From positions 1 to 22,296 of the forward strand of contig CAXIAD010000047.1 of assembly GCA_964021645.1 (NCBI GenBank): DNA of 22,296 nt, in the 5' to 3' direction. A program made the position numbers and the translations under genes. The notes below the pieces were generated by a model that searched no databases, was not told the DNA's origin, and was given only the letters and a program-made list of their open reading frames with translations. Positions 7,575 through 14,021 of this stretch are shown here, piece by piece. Positions within the stretch are counted from its first letter, which is position 1. Every line of letters starts with the position of its first letter. The DNA comes from CANLDA01 sp964021645 (lineage in GTDB: Bacteria > Pseudomonadota > Alphaproteobacteria > Rhodobacterales > Rhodobacteraceae).

Positions 7575-7623
7575 CCCCCTCAGACCCGCGGCGCGCAACG
7601 CCACGACCACAGGTCTGAGGGGG
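7575..7623 (+). terminator. Long-stem hairpin after the MaoC-type gene, possible terminator
   Basis: CCCCCTCAGACC (7575-7586) and GGTCTGAGGGGG (7612-7623) are perfect 12-bp complements around a 25-base loop that can itself fold through GGCG/CGCC. The stem starts 24 bases after the stop codon. Only TGGTTTG follows, so the T run expected of an intrinsic terminator is poor. Confidence 0.55.
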
Positions 7624-7697
7624 TGGTTTGCCCCTTGATGATGCTAGAATGCATCGGGGTACTTGCAAGCGCGCGCATGGCCCGCTAACCCTCCCCC

Positions 7698-8645
7698 ATG
7701 CGGATTATCAGAGACTATCAGTTCGTCGCAAAACAGGACCGGGGTGCCAGTGTCGCCATCGGCAATTTCGACGGTGTTCACATCGGCCATCTGTCGGTGA
7801 TCGAACTTGCACGCAAGGCAGCACCTGATGCGCCTTTGGGAATTGTCACGTTCGAGCCTCACCCCCGAGAGTATTTTGCGCCCGACTCCCCCCCGTTTCG
7901 CCTGACAGGGTCAGAAGCGCGGGCCAACCGGCTGGAAAAAATCGGCGTGCAGCGCCTGTATGAATTGCCGTTTAATGTGACCCTATCCTCGCTCACCCCG
8001 CGTGAATTTGCCAAGCAGGTAATTTGCGAAGGCTTGGGGCTGACCCATGTTGTGGTCGGCGCTGATTTTTGCTTTGGCAAGGGCCGCGCAGGCACCGCAG
8101 AGGATCTCCAGAAATTTGGTGCCGAAATGGGTTTCGGCGTCACCATCGCCCCGCTTGTAAGTGGTGGCGAAATGCAGGTTTCCTCCACCAATATTCGCAA
8201 TGCATTGGGGGATGGGCGTCCCCGTGATGCCGCCGGTATGCTAGGCCATTGGCACCGCATCGAAGGCCCTGTCATTGGCGGCGAGCAGCGCGGTCGCGAA
8301 CTGGGTTTCCCCACCGCCAATATGTCCATTGACGGGCTACACCCGCCCAAATTCGGCGTTTATGCCGTCACTGTCGATGTCCTAGAAGGGCCGCACAAGG
8401 GCACCTACCTTGGGGCTAGTTCGGTTGGCGTGCGCCCGATGTTTGGCGAAAACCATGCCAATATCGAAACCTTTCTTTTTGATTTCTCGGGCGATCTTTA
8501 CGGCACACATCTATCGGTCGGTCTGGTCGAATATCTGCGCCCCGAGCTGAAATTTGAGGGGCTTGATGCCCTCATCACCCAAATGGATGTCGATTGCGCC
8601 AAATGCCGCGACATTCTGAACAACGAAGATCTGAGCGCCCTATGA
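7698..8645 (+). CDS. ribF: Bifunctional riboflavin kinase / FAD synthetase
   Basis: Makes FMN from riboflavin and then FAD, in the cytoplasm. The 315 residues show both domains. The N-terminal adenylyltransferase has GNFDGVHIGH (22-31), FEPHPREYF (52-60) and VSSTNIR (161-167). The C-terminal flavokinase has RGRELGFPTANM (198-209) and the later IETFLFDFSGDLYG block. The start at 7698 is the only one preserving the MRIIRDYQF N terminus, yet it has no clear Shine-Dalgarno (CCCTCCCCC precedes it), so translation initiation may be weak. Its TGA overlaps the ATG of the next gene by four bases, indicating translational coupling. First gene of a three-gene operon. Confidence 0.97.
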   Translation: MRIIRDYQFVAKQDRGASVAIGNFDGVHIGHLSVIELARKAAPDAPLGIVTFEPHPREYFAPDSPPFRLTGSEARANRLEKIGVQRLYELPFNVTLSSLTPREFAKQVICEGLGLTHVVVGADFCFGKGRAGTAEDLQKFGAEMGFGVTIAPLVSGGEMQVSSTNIRNALGDGRPRDAAGMLGHWHRIEGPVIGGEQRGRELGFPTANMSIDGLHPPKFGVYAVTVDVLEGPHKGTYLGASSVGVRPMFGENHANIETFLFDFSGDLYGTHLSVGLVEYLRPELKFEGLDALITQMDVDCAKCRDILNNEDLSAL

Positions 8646-9142
8646 GCACCCCGCCTCGTCCAGAACATGACCCCGCTGATCCCATTGATCGCGCAGGGCT
8701 AGGCAAGCGGTTTTGGGAGCGTAAAGCCCTGACCAAACTGTCGCCAAAAGAATGGGAGGCGTTGTGTGATGGCTGCGGTAAATGCTGCCTCAACAAGCTT
8801 GAGGATGAGGATACCGGCGAGGTGGAGCTAACCCGCGTTGCCTGCCGCCTGCTGGATGACGCCACATGCCATTGCGCGCAATACGAAATTCGCCATCAGT
8901 TTGTGCCCGAATGCATCGTACTAAAGCCCGAAAATATCGATACCCACGCCTATTGGATGCCCCAAACCTGCGCCTATCGCCTGCTATGGGAGGGTAAACC
9001 ACTGTACAATTGGCACCCTCTGCTGACGGGTGATCCGCAATCTGTGCATGACGCGGGCATATCGATGCAGCACAGCACCGTTTCAGAGTTTGAGATCGAC
9101 GAAGACGATTGGGAAGACCACATCATAGAGGAGCCTGTCTGA
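8642..9142 (+). CDS. YcgN-like CxxCxxCC cysteine-cluster protein (UPF0260 type)
   Basis: A 166-residue protein carrying the CxxCxxCC signature as CDGCGKCC (Cys42, 45, 48, 49), with further cysteines in VACRLLDDATCHCAQY, VPECIVL and PQTCAYRLL. This family (YcgN/YkgJ, PF03692) is thought to bind zinc or an iron-sulfur cluster; its job is unknown. Motifs such as TRVACRLLD, CAYRLLWEGKPLYNWHPL and GDPQSVHDAGIS are conserved hallmarks of the YcgN branch. An in-frame ATG at 8594 lies within ribF. The ATG at 8642, in an ATGA overlap with the ribF stop, gives the family-typical N terminus. It ends in an acidic tail and overlaps the next start (TGATG). Confidence 0.9.
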   Translation: MSTPPRPEHDPADPIDRAGLGKRFWERKALTKLSPKEWEALCDGCGKCCLNKLEDEDTGEVELTRVACRLLDDATCHCAQYEIRHQFVPECIVLKPENIDTHAYWMPQTCAYRLLWEGKPLYNWHPLLTGDPQSVHDAGISMQHSTVSEFEIDEDDWEDHIIEEPV

Positions 9143-10188
9143 TGTTTTTTGCCTCCGATAACGCAGGAATTGTTCACCCAGAGGTCATGCAGGCGTTGGC
9201 GCAGGCCAATACCGGATATGCGTTGCCCTACGGCGATGATGTGATCATGGATCAGGTGCGCAGCCAAATCCGCGAGATATTTGAGGCCCCCGAGGCCGCG
9301 GTGTTTTTGGTGGCCACAGGAACGGCAGCGAATTCATTGGCCTTGGCCTGTTATACGGCCCCCTACGAGACAGCTTTTTGCGCGCGCTTTGCGCATATCC
9401 ACGAAGACGAGTGTAACGCGCCCGAGTTCTACAGCGGCGGGGCCAAACTCACCTTGGTCGGTGATAGCGATAAAATGACACCAGAGGATCTGCGCGCGAC
9501 CATCGCCTATGAAGAAGCGCGCGGCGTGCATGGCCCCCAACGTGGCCCCGTTTCGATCACTCAGGTGACAGAGCGCGGCACGATCTACTCTCTTGCAGAG
9601 CTGAACGCGCTGACGGCCGTTGCCAAGGAATTCGCCCTGCCGGTGCATCTGGATGGCGCACGTTTTGCCAATGCCATGATGGCGCTGGGATGCACCCCTG
9701 CCGAAATGACATGGAAAGCAGGCGTTGATGTCGTCAGCTTTGGTGGCACGAAAAATGGCTGCATGGGGGTCGAGGCGGTGATCTTCTTTGATCCGCAAAA
9801 GGCGTGGGAATTTGAATTGCGCCGCAAACGGGGGGCGCATCTTTTCTCCAAACATCGGTATCTGTCGGCGCAAATGCAGGCCTATCTCACGGGGGATTTG
9901 TGGAAACAATCGGCCACGCGCTCCAATGCCAATTGTCAGCGTCTCGTTGAGGGTCTGCGCACCATCCCCGAAGCCAGCTTCATGTTCCCCCCGCAGGCAA
10001 ATATGATATTTTGCAGCTTTCCGCGCGCCGCCCATCAGCGCCTGCATGATGCCGGAGCGCAGTATAATATGTGGTCTGGAACTCTCGAAGGCGATGATCC
10101 AAATGAGCAGCTTCAGGCGCGCCTCGTCTGCGATTGGGCTATTTCAGATGAACAGATTGACCAATTTCTCGACCTGATACGCGGCTAA
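9142..10188 (+). CDS. ltaE: Low-specificity L-threonine aldolase (PLP-dependent)
   Basis: Cleaves L-threonine or allo-threonine to glycine and acetaldehyde, using pyridoxal phosphate in fold type I. The 348 residues begin MFFASDNAGIVHPEVMQAL. The PLP pocket includes ATGTAANSLAL (58-68), the stacking His region AHIHEDECNAPEF (84-96), HLDGARFANA (169-178, with Asp171) and the Schiff-base lysine Lys204 in SFGGTKNG. The start at 9142 overlaps the preceding stop (TGATG) and has GAGG upstream; an in-frame ATG at 9109 lies inside the preceding gene. Last gene of the ribF operon, convergent with the alpha/beta hydrolase gene. The pairing with ribF probably reflects shared transcription rather than shared chemistry. 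Confidence 0.94.
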   Translation: MFFASDNAGIVHPEVMQALAQANTGYALPYGDDVIMDQVRSQIREIFEAPEAAVFLVATGTAANSLALACYTAPYETAFCARFAHIHEDECNAPEFYSGGAKLTLVGDSDKMTPEDLRATIAYEEARGVHGPQRGPVSITQVTERGTIYSLAELNALTAVAKEFALPVHLDGARFANAMMALGCTPAEMTWKAGVDVVSFGGTKNGCMGVEAVIFFDPQKAWEFELRRKRGAHLFSKHRYLSAQMQAYLTGDLWKQSATRSNANCQRLVEGLRTIPEASFMFPPQANMIFCSFPRAAHQRLHDAGAQYNMWSGTLEGDDPNEQLQARLVCDWAISDEQIDQFLDLIRG

Positions 10189-10202
10189 TGTGGGGTGCAA
10201 CC

Positions 10203-10258
10203 GCGCCGCGCATCGCGCGGCGCCACGCCCAACGGGCGGCATGCATCTTTGATGCATG
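10203..10258. terminator. Three consecutive hairpins between convergent genes
   Basis: Three stem-loops follow one another: GCGCCGCGC-ATC-GCGCGGCGC (10203-10223), CGCCC-AAC-GGGCG (10226-10238) and CATGCATC-TTT-GATGCATG (10240-10258). All arms are perfect. They start 14 bases after the threonine aldolase stop and end 30 bases before the stop of the opposing alpha/beta hydrolase. None has a clear T run on either strand. A bidirectional transcription barrier or RNA stabiliser is the likeliest role. Confidence 0.6.
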
Positions 10259-10288
10259 ATCGCCGGACGGGAGCCTTTGCCGCCTTGC

Positions 10289-11086
10289 TCAAATAGCTCC
10301 GGTGTTTGCAATAATGTGACGCGCCACCTCTGATGGATGCGTAATCGGCCCCATATGACCTGCCCCCTCAATCGTCACACGCTTTGCACCCTTAATGCGC
10401 TCGGCCAACCCATCCTGCACCACCTTCATCACCGCAGGAGAGCACGCCCCGTCCATCAACATCACCGGCACATCAATCTGCCCCAAATACGGCAAAATCC
10501 CCGCAACATCCTCGACTATATGGGGTTGAATCGCCATCGTTAACCCGATCCGCGCCGCAAACCCGCGACGCATCTCTTCAGGCAAATCCGCCCAGGGACG
10601 CCCATCGCCCCAAACACGCATAAACACCCGTGCTGCCATCTCTGGATCACCCGCATCCGACTGCCTCTGCACCTCCTGCATCACAGCACGGTTTTCGTGC
10701 GCCAAATCAGGCCGCGCATCCGCCCCCGCTGCAAAAAACACGGGCTCATACAATGTCAGGCTGCGCACCAAATCCGGTCTCTCGATGGCCAGCCGCAATG
10801 CCACAAATGCCCCGAAACTATGCCCGATAATATCGGTCGGCCCTTCCAGCAACGCCGAGGCCATCGCCACCGCCATTCCCGGAAAATCCGACGTCCCATC
10901 CCAATCAGCGCTTTTGCCATGACCGGGCAAATCCATCGCCCGCAACCGCCAAGCGTTACCCAACTCAGCCGACACCCCACGCCACGCGCCCGAATGCGCC
11001 AACGAGCAATGCAACGCTAGCGCATCACGCGCCCCTTCCCCAAACACACGACAGTGGGTTTGGGGCACTTCAATTTGGTTCAACAT
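10289..11086 (-). CDS. Alpha/beta hydrolase
   Basis: A 265-residue cytoplasmic alpha/beta-hydrolase fold protein. The oxyanion region is LALHCSLAHSGAW, followed by MDLPGHGKS (51-59). The nucleophile elbow is GHSFG (Ser90), the acid is probably Asp212 in VPVMLMDGACSP, and the histidine is His244 in GAGHMGPITHP. The triad is therefore complete. The substrate cannot be deduced. The HCS oxyanion segment in place of the more common HG recalls some alpha/beta hydrolases of aromatic and ester catabolism, but this is weak. It follows the isomerase gene on the same strand by 15 bases and is probably cotranscribed with it. Confidence 0.9.
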   Translation of the reverse strand: MLNQIEVPQTHCRVFGEGARDALALHCSLAHSGAWRGVSAELGNAWRLRAMDLPGHGKSADWDGTSDFPGMAVAMASALLEGPTDIIGHSFGAFVALRLAIERPDLVRSLTLYEPVFFAAGADARPDLAHENRAVMQEVQRQSDAGDPEMAARVFMRVWGDGRPWADLPEEMRRGFAARIGLTMAIQPHIVEDVAGILPYLGQIDVPVMLMDGACSPAVMKVVQDGLAERIKGAKRVTIEGAGHMGPITHPSEVARHIIANTGAI

Positions 11087-11101
11087 CGACTTTATTCTGT
11101 C

Positions 11102-11725
11102 TTATAGTGTGCCAGCTAAATGCATATCCAAATAGGCAAGACGGTCTTGTCCCCAAAATTTCGCCCCCCCATCAGTGACATAAAACGGCGAGCCAAAAAC
11201 ACCCATAGCGACGGCTTCCTCAAGGTTGCGCCCATAGGTTTCCGCCCCGGCCAGCAAACCACTATCCGCAAGTGCGGGATCAAAGCCAGCAGCCGTCAGG
11301 CAATCGCGGATAACCCCATCATCTGCGATATTCTTCTCCTCAACCCAACAGGCCCGCAAGAATCCCTGCACCAACGCGCCCACATCGCCCTCGCCAGTGC
11401 CCTGTGCTGCGGCCTGTGCTGCGGCCTGTGCAGCAATCAACGCATAAGAGGACGGTGCCATATTTGTCGGGAAAAACGCCGGTTTCGCGTTAAACGGCAT
11501 CTCAACCATTTTGGCCTGCATTTCCAGATCTGCTGCCCGGTACTGCATCCGTGCAGGATGCCGATCCTTGGGGGCGACGCCCCCCGTGCGGGCAAACAAT
11601 GCCATAATATCCAGCGGCTTATAGGTGATCAACGCCCCATGTTTTGCAGCAATCTCCTCCAACCGGTTCCCGGCCAGATAGGTATACGGTGAAATCGTTG
11701 CGAAATAGTAGTCAATATGTGCCAT
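11102..11725 (-). CDS. 2-hydroxychromene-2-carboxylate isomerase / DsbA-family oxidoreductase
   Basis: A 207-residue thioredoxin-fold protein of the DsbA/kappa-GST group. It lacks the CxxC of true DsbA and instead has ATISPYTYLAG near the N terminus, where Ser12 corresponds to the glutathione-activating serine of HCCA isomerase. The C-terminal GVFGSPFYVTDGGAKFWGQDRLAYLD is also characteristic (cis-Pro loop GSPFY and WGQDRL). HCCA isomerase acts in naphthalene-type degradation, but many homologues in bacteria lacking that pathway have unknown substrates, so only the family is certain. The start at 11725 (MAHIDYYF) follows GGGAG; an in-frame ATG six codons upstream lacks that spacing. Residues AQAAAQAAAQ stem from a 12-bp tandem repeat. 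Forms a pair with the alpha/beta hydrolase. Confidence 0.87.
   Translation of the reverse strand: MAHIDYYFATISPYTYLAGNRLEEIAAKHGALITYKPLDIMALFARTGGVAPKDRHPARMQYRAADLEMQAKMVEMPFNAKPAFFPTNMAPSSYALIAAQAAAQAAAQGTGEGDVGALVQGFLRACWVEEKNIADDGVIRDCLTAAGFDPALADSGLLAGAETYGRNLEEAVAMGVFGSPFYVTDGGAKFWGQDRLAYLDMHLAGTL
11401..11436. repeat. 12-bp tandem repeat inside the isomerase gene
   Basis: Two identical 12-bp units CCTGTGCTGCGG (11401-11412, 11413-11424) and a third diverged copy (11425-11436, three changes) encode an in-frame Ala-Gln-Ala-Ala expansion in a helix of the isomerase. Confidence 0.85.
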
Positions 11726-11828
11726 TTGCGTCTCCCTGCGCATGCATTGCTTTGCCTATAGGTAGTGGCATGCTAAGGCCTGCGCAACGTCACGAATCTG
11801 TCATCTGCGATTTTGGGGATCAGCGCGT

Positions 11829-12839
11829 ATGCCAACCACCATGGAACCGAAACTAATCACTGGCACTGCCAACCAACCATTGGCCAAGGCCATTGCACGG
11901 CGCATGTCGATACATCGCAATTTGGGGCTCGTGGACGCCCGCGTCGAACGCTTCAACGATCAGGAAATCTTTGTTGAGGTATATGAAAATATCCGCGGCG
12001 AAGACATGTTCATCATTCAGCCGACCAGCAACCCGGCCAATGACAACCTGATGGAACTATTGATCATGGCCGATGCGCTGCGCCGCTCATCTGCCCGCCG
12101 CATCACCGCTGTGATCCCTTATTTTGGCTATGCCCGCCAGGATCGCCGCGCCAAGGCACGCACACCCATCACAGCCAAACTTGTCGCCAATATGCTGGTC
12201 AAAGCAGGCGTTGAACGGGTTCTGACCATGGATCTGCACGCAGCGCAAATTCAGGGCTTCTTTGATATCCCGGTTGATAACCTCTACGCCTCGCCTATCT
12301 TCGCTCTCGACATCCTAAATCAATTCAAGGATCGCCTTGACGATGTCATGGTTGTCTCCCCCGATGTTGGTGGTGTTGCGCGCGCACGTGAATTGGCCAA
12401 ACGTATCAACGCGCCGCTGTCAATCGTCGACAAGCGCCGCGAAAAAGCTGGCGAAATCGCGGAAATGACCGTGATCGGAGACGTTTCGGGCAAAAAATGC
12501 ATCATTGTGGATGATATCTGCGACACCGCAGGCACGCTGTGTAAGGCCGCAGAGGTCCTGATGGAGCATGGTGCCACCGAGGTCCACTCCTACATCACCC
12601 ACGGCGTTCTTTCAGGCCCTGCCGTCGAACGCATCAACAACTCAGTGATGAAATCTTTGGTGATCACAGATTCGATCCAGCCCACCCAACCTGTTCTTGA
12701 TTGCGCCAATATCCGCATTGTTCCAATTGCGCCGATGTTTGCTCACGCAATTCTGAATATCTGGAATGGCTCCTCGGTCTCATCCCTTTTTGAAACCGAA
12801 ACGCTGGAACCTGCCTACGAGGGCATGTTCGGTAACTGA
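11829..12839 (+). CDS. prs: Ribose-phosphate pyrophosphokinase (PRPP synthetase)
   Basis: Makes phosphoribosyl pyrophosphate from ribose 5-phosphate and ATP for purine, pyrimidine, histidine, tryptophan and NAD synthesis. At 336 residues it is somewhat longer than the usual ~315, as in relatives. Visible motifs are RFNDQEIFVEV (41-51), SNPANDNLMELLIMADALRRSSA (67-89), the catalytic flexible region YFGYARQDRR (98-107), DLHAAQIQGFF (135-145), KRR (202-204) and the ribose-phosphate loop VDDICDTAGTL (227-237). The start at 11829 (MPTTMEPKLITG) agrees with the N terminus I recall for relatives; an internal ATG four codons on is the alternative. Monocistronic, with a terminator nine bases after the stop. 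Confidence 0.97.
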   Translation: MPTTMEPKLITGTANQPLAKAIARRMSIHRNLGLVDARVERFNDQEIFVEVYENIRGEDMFIIQPTSNPANDNLMELLIMADALRRSSARRITAVIPYFGYARQDRRAKARTPITAKLVANMLVKAGVERVLTMDLHAAQIQGFFDIPVDNLYASPIFALDILNQFKDRLDDVMVVSPDVGGVARARELAKRINAPLSIVDKRREKAGEIAEMTVIGDVSGKKCIIVDDICDTAGTLCKAAEVLMEHGATEVHSYITHGVLSGPAVERINNSVMKSLVITDSIQPTQPVLDCANIRIVPIAPMFAHAILNIWNGSSVSSLFETETLEPAYEGMFGN

Positions 12840-12847
12840 TCATAATT

Positions 12848-12878
12848 GAGGCGGCGCAACACCACGCGCCGCTTCTTG
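12848..12878 (+). terminator. Rho-independent terminator of prs
   Basis: A ten-pair stem GAGGCGGCGC / GCGCCGCTTC (12848-12857 with 12866-12875, one G-U pair) around an eight-base loop, followed by a short pyrimidine run (TTCTTGC). Confidence 0.75.
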
Positions 12879-12911
12879 CTCACGCGAAATTCACAGCTCA
12901 GCACCAGCCGA

Positions 12912-12936
12912 GGATATTTTCAGGATGAAAATAACC
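12912..12936. repeat. Intergenic inverted repeat (ATTTTC-AGGAT-GAAAAT core)
   Basis: GGATATTTTC and GAAAATAACC pair at nine of ten positions around a five-base loop, in the gap between the convergent prs and H-type lectin genes. It could end the lectin transcript or belong to a dispersed intergenic palindrome family. No long T run follows on either strand. Confidence 0.5.
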
Positions 12937-12997
12937 GAGAAATCAAGCATGCCGCAGGCATTCCGCTAGATCAGGCTCCCCTCACAGGACAGCGGCC

Positions 12998-13348
12998 TCA
13001 ATATAGCTCCCAGTCATCCTCATTGGGCAATTCCCCAATAGACATCCATGACATGCGCACGCGCGCAACCCGCGTATCGCCCCATGTGCGAAACACCAAA
13101 TCAAAACCCGCCTTGGTGATCTTCTCCGGCACCACTTCGGCGCGCACATTGTGTTCGCTGTCGATATCCCACAAGGATAACGTCACCTGCACGGTCGGGG
13201 CCGCGACATAGGGTTCGCTAAACCGCACCTTTTTGCGCCGCTCACGGGTTCCGGCACCGGTCCACATCTCCCCCTCTTCCTCAAAGTCGGAAAACAACGC
13301 GATATCCCCGCGCTCGACGCCAATCAGATGGTTCTGTAGTTTCTTCAT
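12998..13348 (-). CDS. H-type lectin domain protein
   Basis: A 116-residue protein that is nearly all H-type lectin domain (PF09458, the fold of snail agglutinins binding N-acetylgalactosamine). The recognisable strands are KKVRFSEPYVAAPTVQVTLSLWDIDSEHNVRAEV (about 40-73), ITKAGFDLVFRTWGDTRVARVRMSWMSIG (about 78-106) and a short acidic tail ending DDWELY. The aromatic and acidic pattern of GFDxxFxTWxxT...VxWxxIG is characteristic. There is no signal peptide, so it is probably cytoplasmic, and sugar binding is not shown. The ATG at 13348 has a GGAAG Shine-Dalgarno five bases upstream; a TTG one codon earlier is too close. It follows the F1 ATP synthase operon on the same strand but beyond that operon's terminator. 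Confidence 0.8.
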   Translation of the reverse strand: MKKLQNHLIGVERGDIALFSDFEEEGEMWTGAGTRERRKKVRFSEPYVAAPTVQVTLSLWDIDSEHNVRAEVVPEKITKAGFDLVFRTWGDTRVARVRMSWMSIGELPNEDDWELY

Positions 13349-13377
13349 CAATACTTCCGGTAAAGCATCTCAATCCA

Positions 13378-13391
13378 TTGTTATGTAACAA
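13378..13391. promoter_or_regulatory. Palindrome upstream of the H-type lectin gene
   Basis: TTGTTA-TG-TAACAA is a perfect 14-base palindrome 30 bases upstream of the lectin start codon, in a position suited to an operator. No regulator is assigned. Confidence 0.35.
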
Positions 13392-13520
13392 CAATAGGGA
13401 AAATGCCCAAAATACAATCCATGTTAGGTGCGCCCGACAAACAAATCCTACCTCACCCAAGTAACAATGCGCTTAAGGCTCTCAAATTAAAGGTATTCCT
13501 GCGAAAAGTGCAAACCCAAA

Positions 13521-13551
13521 AATGCGAAAGGCCGCACACAATTGCGCGGCC
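13521..13551 (-). terminator. Terminator of the atpHAGDC operon
   Basis: On the minus strand GGCCGC (13551-13546) and GCGGCC (13535-13530) form a six-base-pair GC stem around a ten-base loop. It is followed by TTTCGCATTTTTGGG. It starts 24 bases after the atpC stop. Confidence 0.8.
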
Positions 13552-13575
13552 CCTCAAAATTCATGATCAGAATGA

Positions 13576-13971
13576 TCAGTCCATATTGTCCATCAGCTCG
13601 ACAAGATCTGCTACGAATTTCTCCGCCGCATCCTTATCTTCTGCACCAGCTGTTGACGCTGTCTCGCGTGCAGAACCTAGAACATCCTCAAGATCCGCCT
13701 TGGTGACAACAGAACCCACATGTGCGTGCTCTGCGATTACCGAAACTGAATCCGCCGAAATCTCGGCGAAACCGCGGGTCACGACAAAGTCCTGCTCCCC
13801 GGAAGATGTCTGCACACGCACCACGCCAGGGCGCAATGATGTCAGAACAGGCGAGTGACCGGGCATGGCGGTCATATCGCCATCCGCACCGGGAATTTGC
13901 ACTGCTGTCGCTTCCAGAGACGCAAGTGCGCGCTCAGGGCTGACCAGATCGAATTGCATCGTTTGTGCCAT
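13576..13971 (-). CDS. atpC: F1 ATP synthase epsilon subunit
   Basis: Subunit of the central stalk that couples rotation to catalysis and can inhibit ATP hydrolysis. The 131 residues show the N-terminal beta-sandwich (QFDLVSPERALASLEATAVQIPGADGDMTAMPGHSPVLTSLRPGVVRV) and the strand FVVTRGFAEISADSVSVIAEHA. The C-terminal helical arm is reduced and acidic (DAAEKFVADLVELMDNMD). The start at 13971 follows GAGGAGG. Last gene of the F1 operon, 50 bases after atpD with a hairpin in the gap. Confidence 0.96.
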   Translation of the reverse strand: MAQTMQFDLVSPERALASLEATAVQIPGADGDMTAMPGHSPVLTSLRPGVVRVQTSSGEQDFVVTRGFAEISADSVSVIAEHAHVGSVVTKADLEDVLGSARETASTAGAEDKDAAEKFVADLVELMDNMD

Positions 13972-13988
13972 TGGGGCCTCCTCAAAGG

Positions 13989-14013
13989 GCTCTCCCGGTT
14001 ATCCCGAGAGAGC
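13989..14013 (-). other. Hairpin between atpD and atpC
   Basis: GCTCTCCCGG (13989-13998) pairs with CCCGAGAGAGC (14004-14013) with one C-A mismatch around a five-base loop. It lies just after the atpD stop and upstream of the atpC Shine-Dalgarno, where it could protect or process the transcript or tune epsilon synthesis. Confidence 0.55.
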
Positions 14014-14021
14014 GACCAGTC

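Noticed and set aside
7585..7697. FMN riboswitch upstream of ribF
   Set aside because: The hairpin is a simple stem and none of the conserved RFN core segments can be found.
9334..10047. 237-codon open frame antisense to threonine aldolase
   Set aside because: The sense frame carries all PLP-enzyme motifs; the antisense product matches nothing I recognise.
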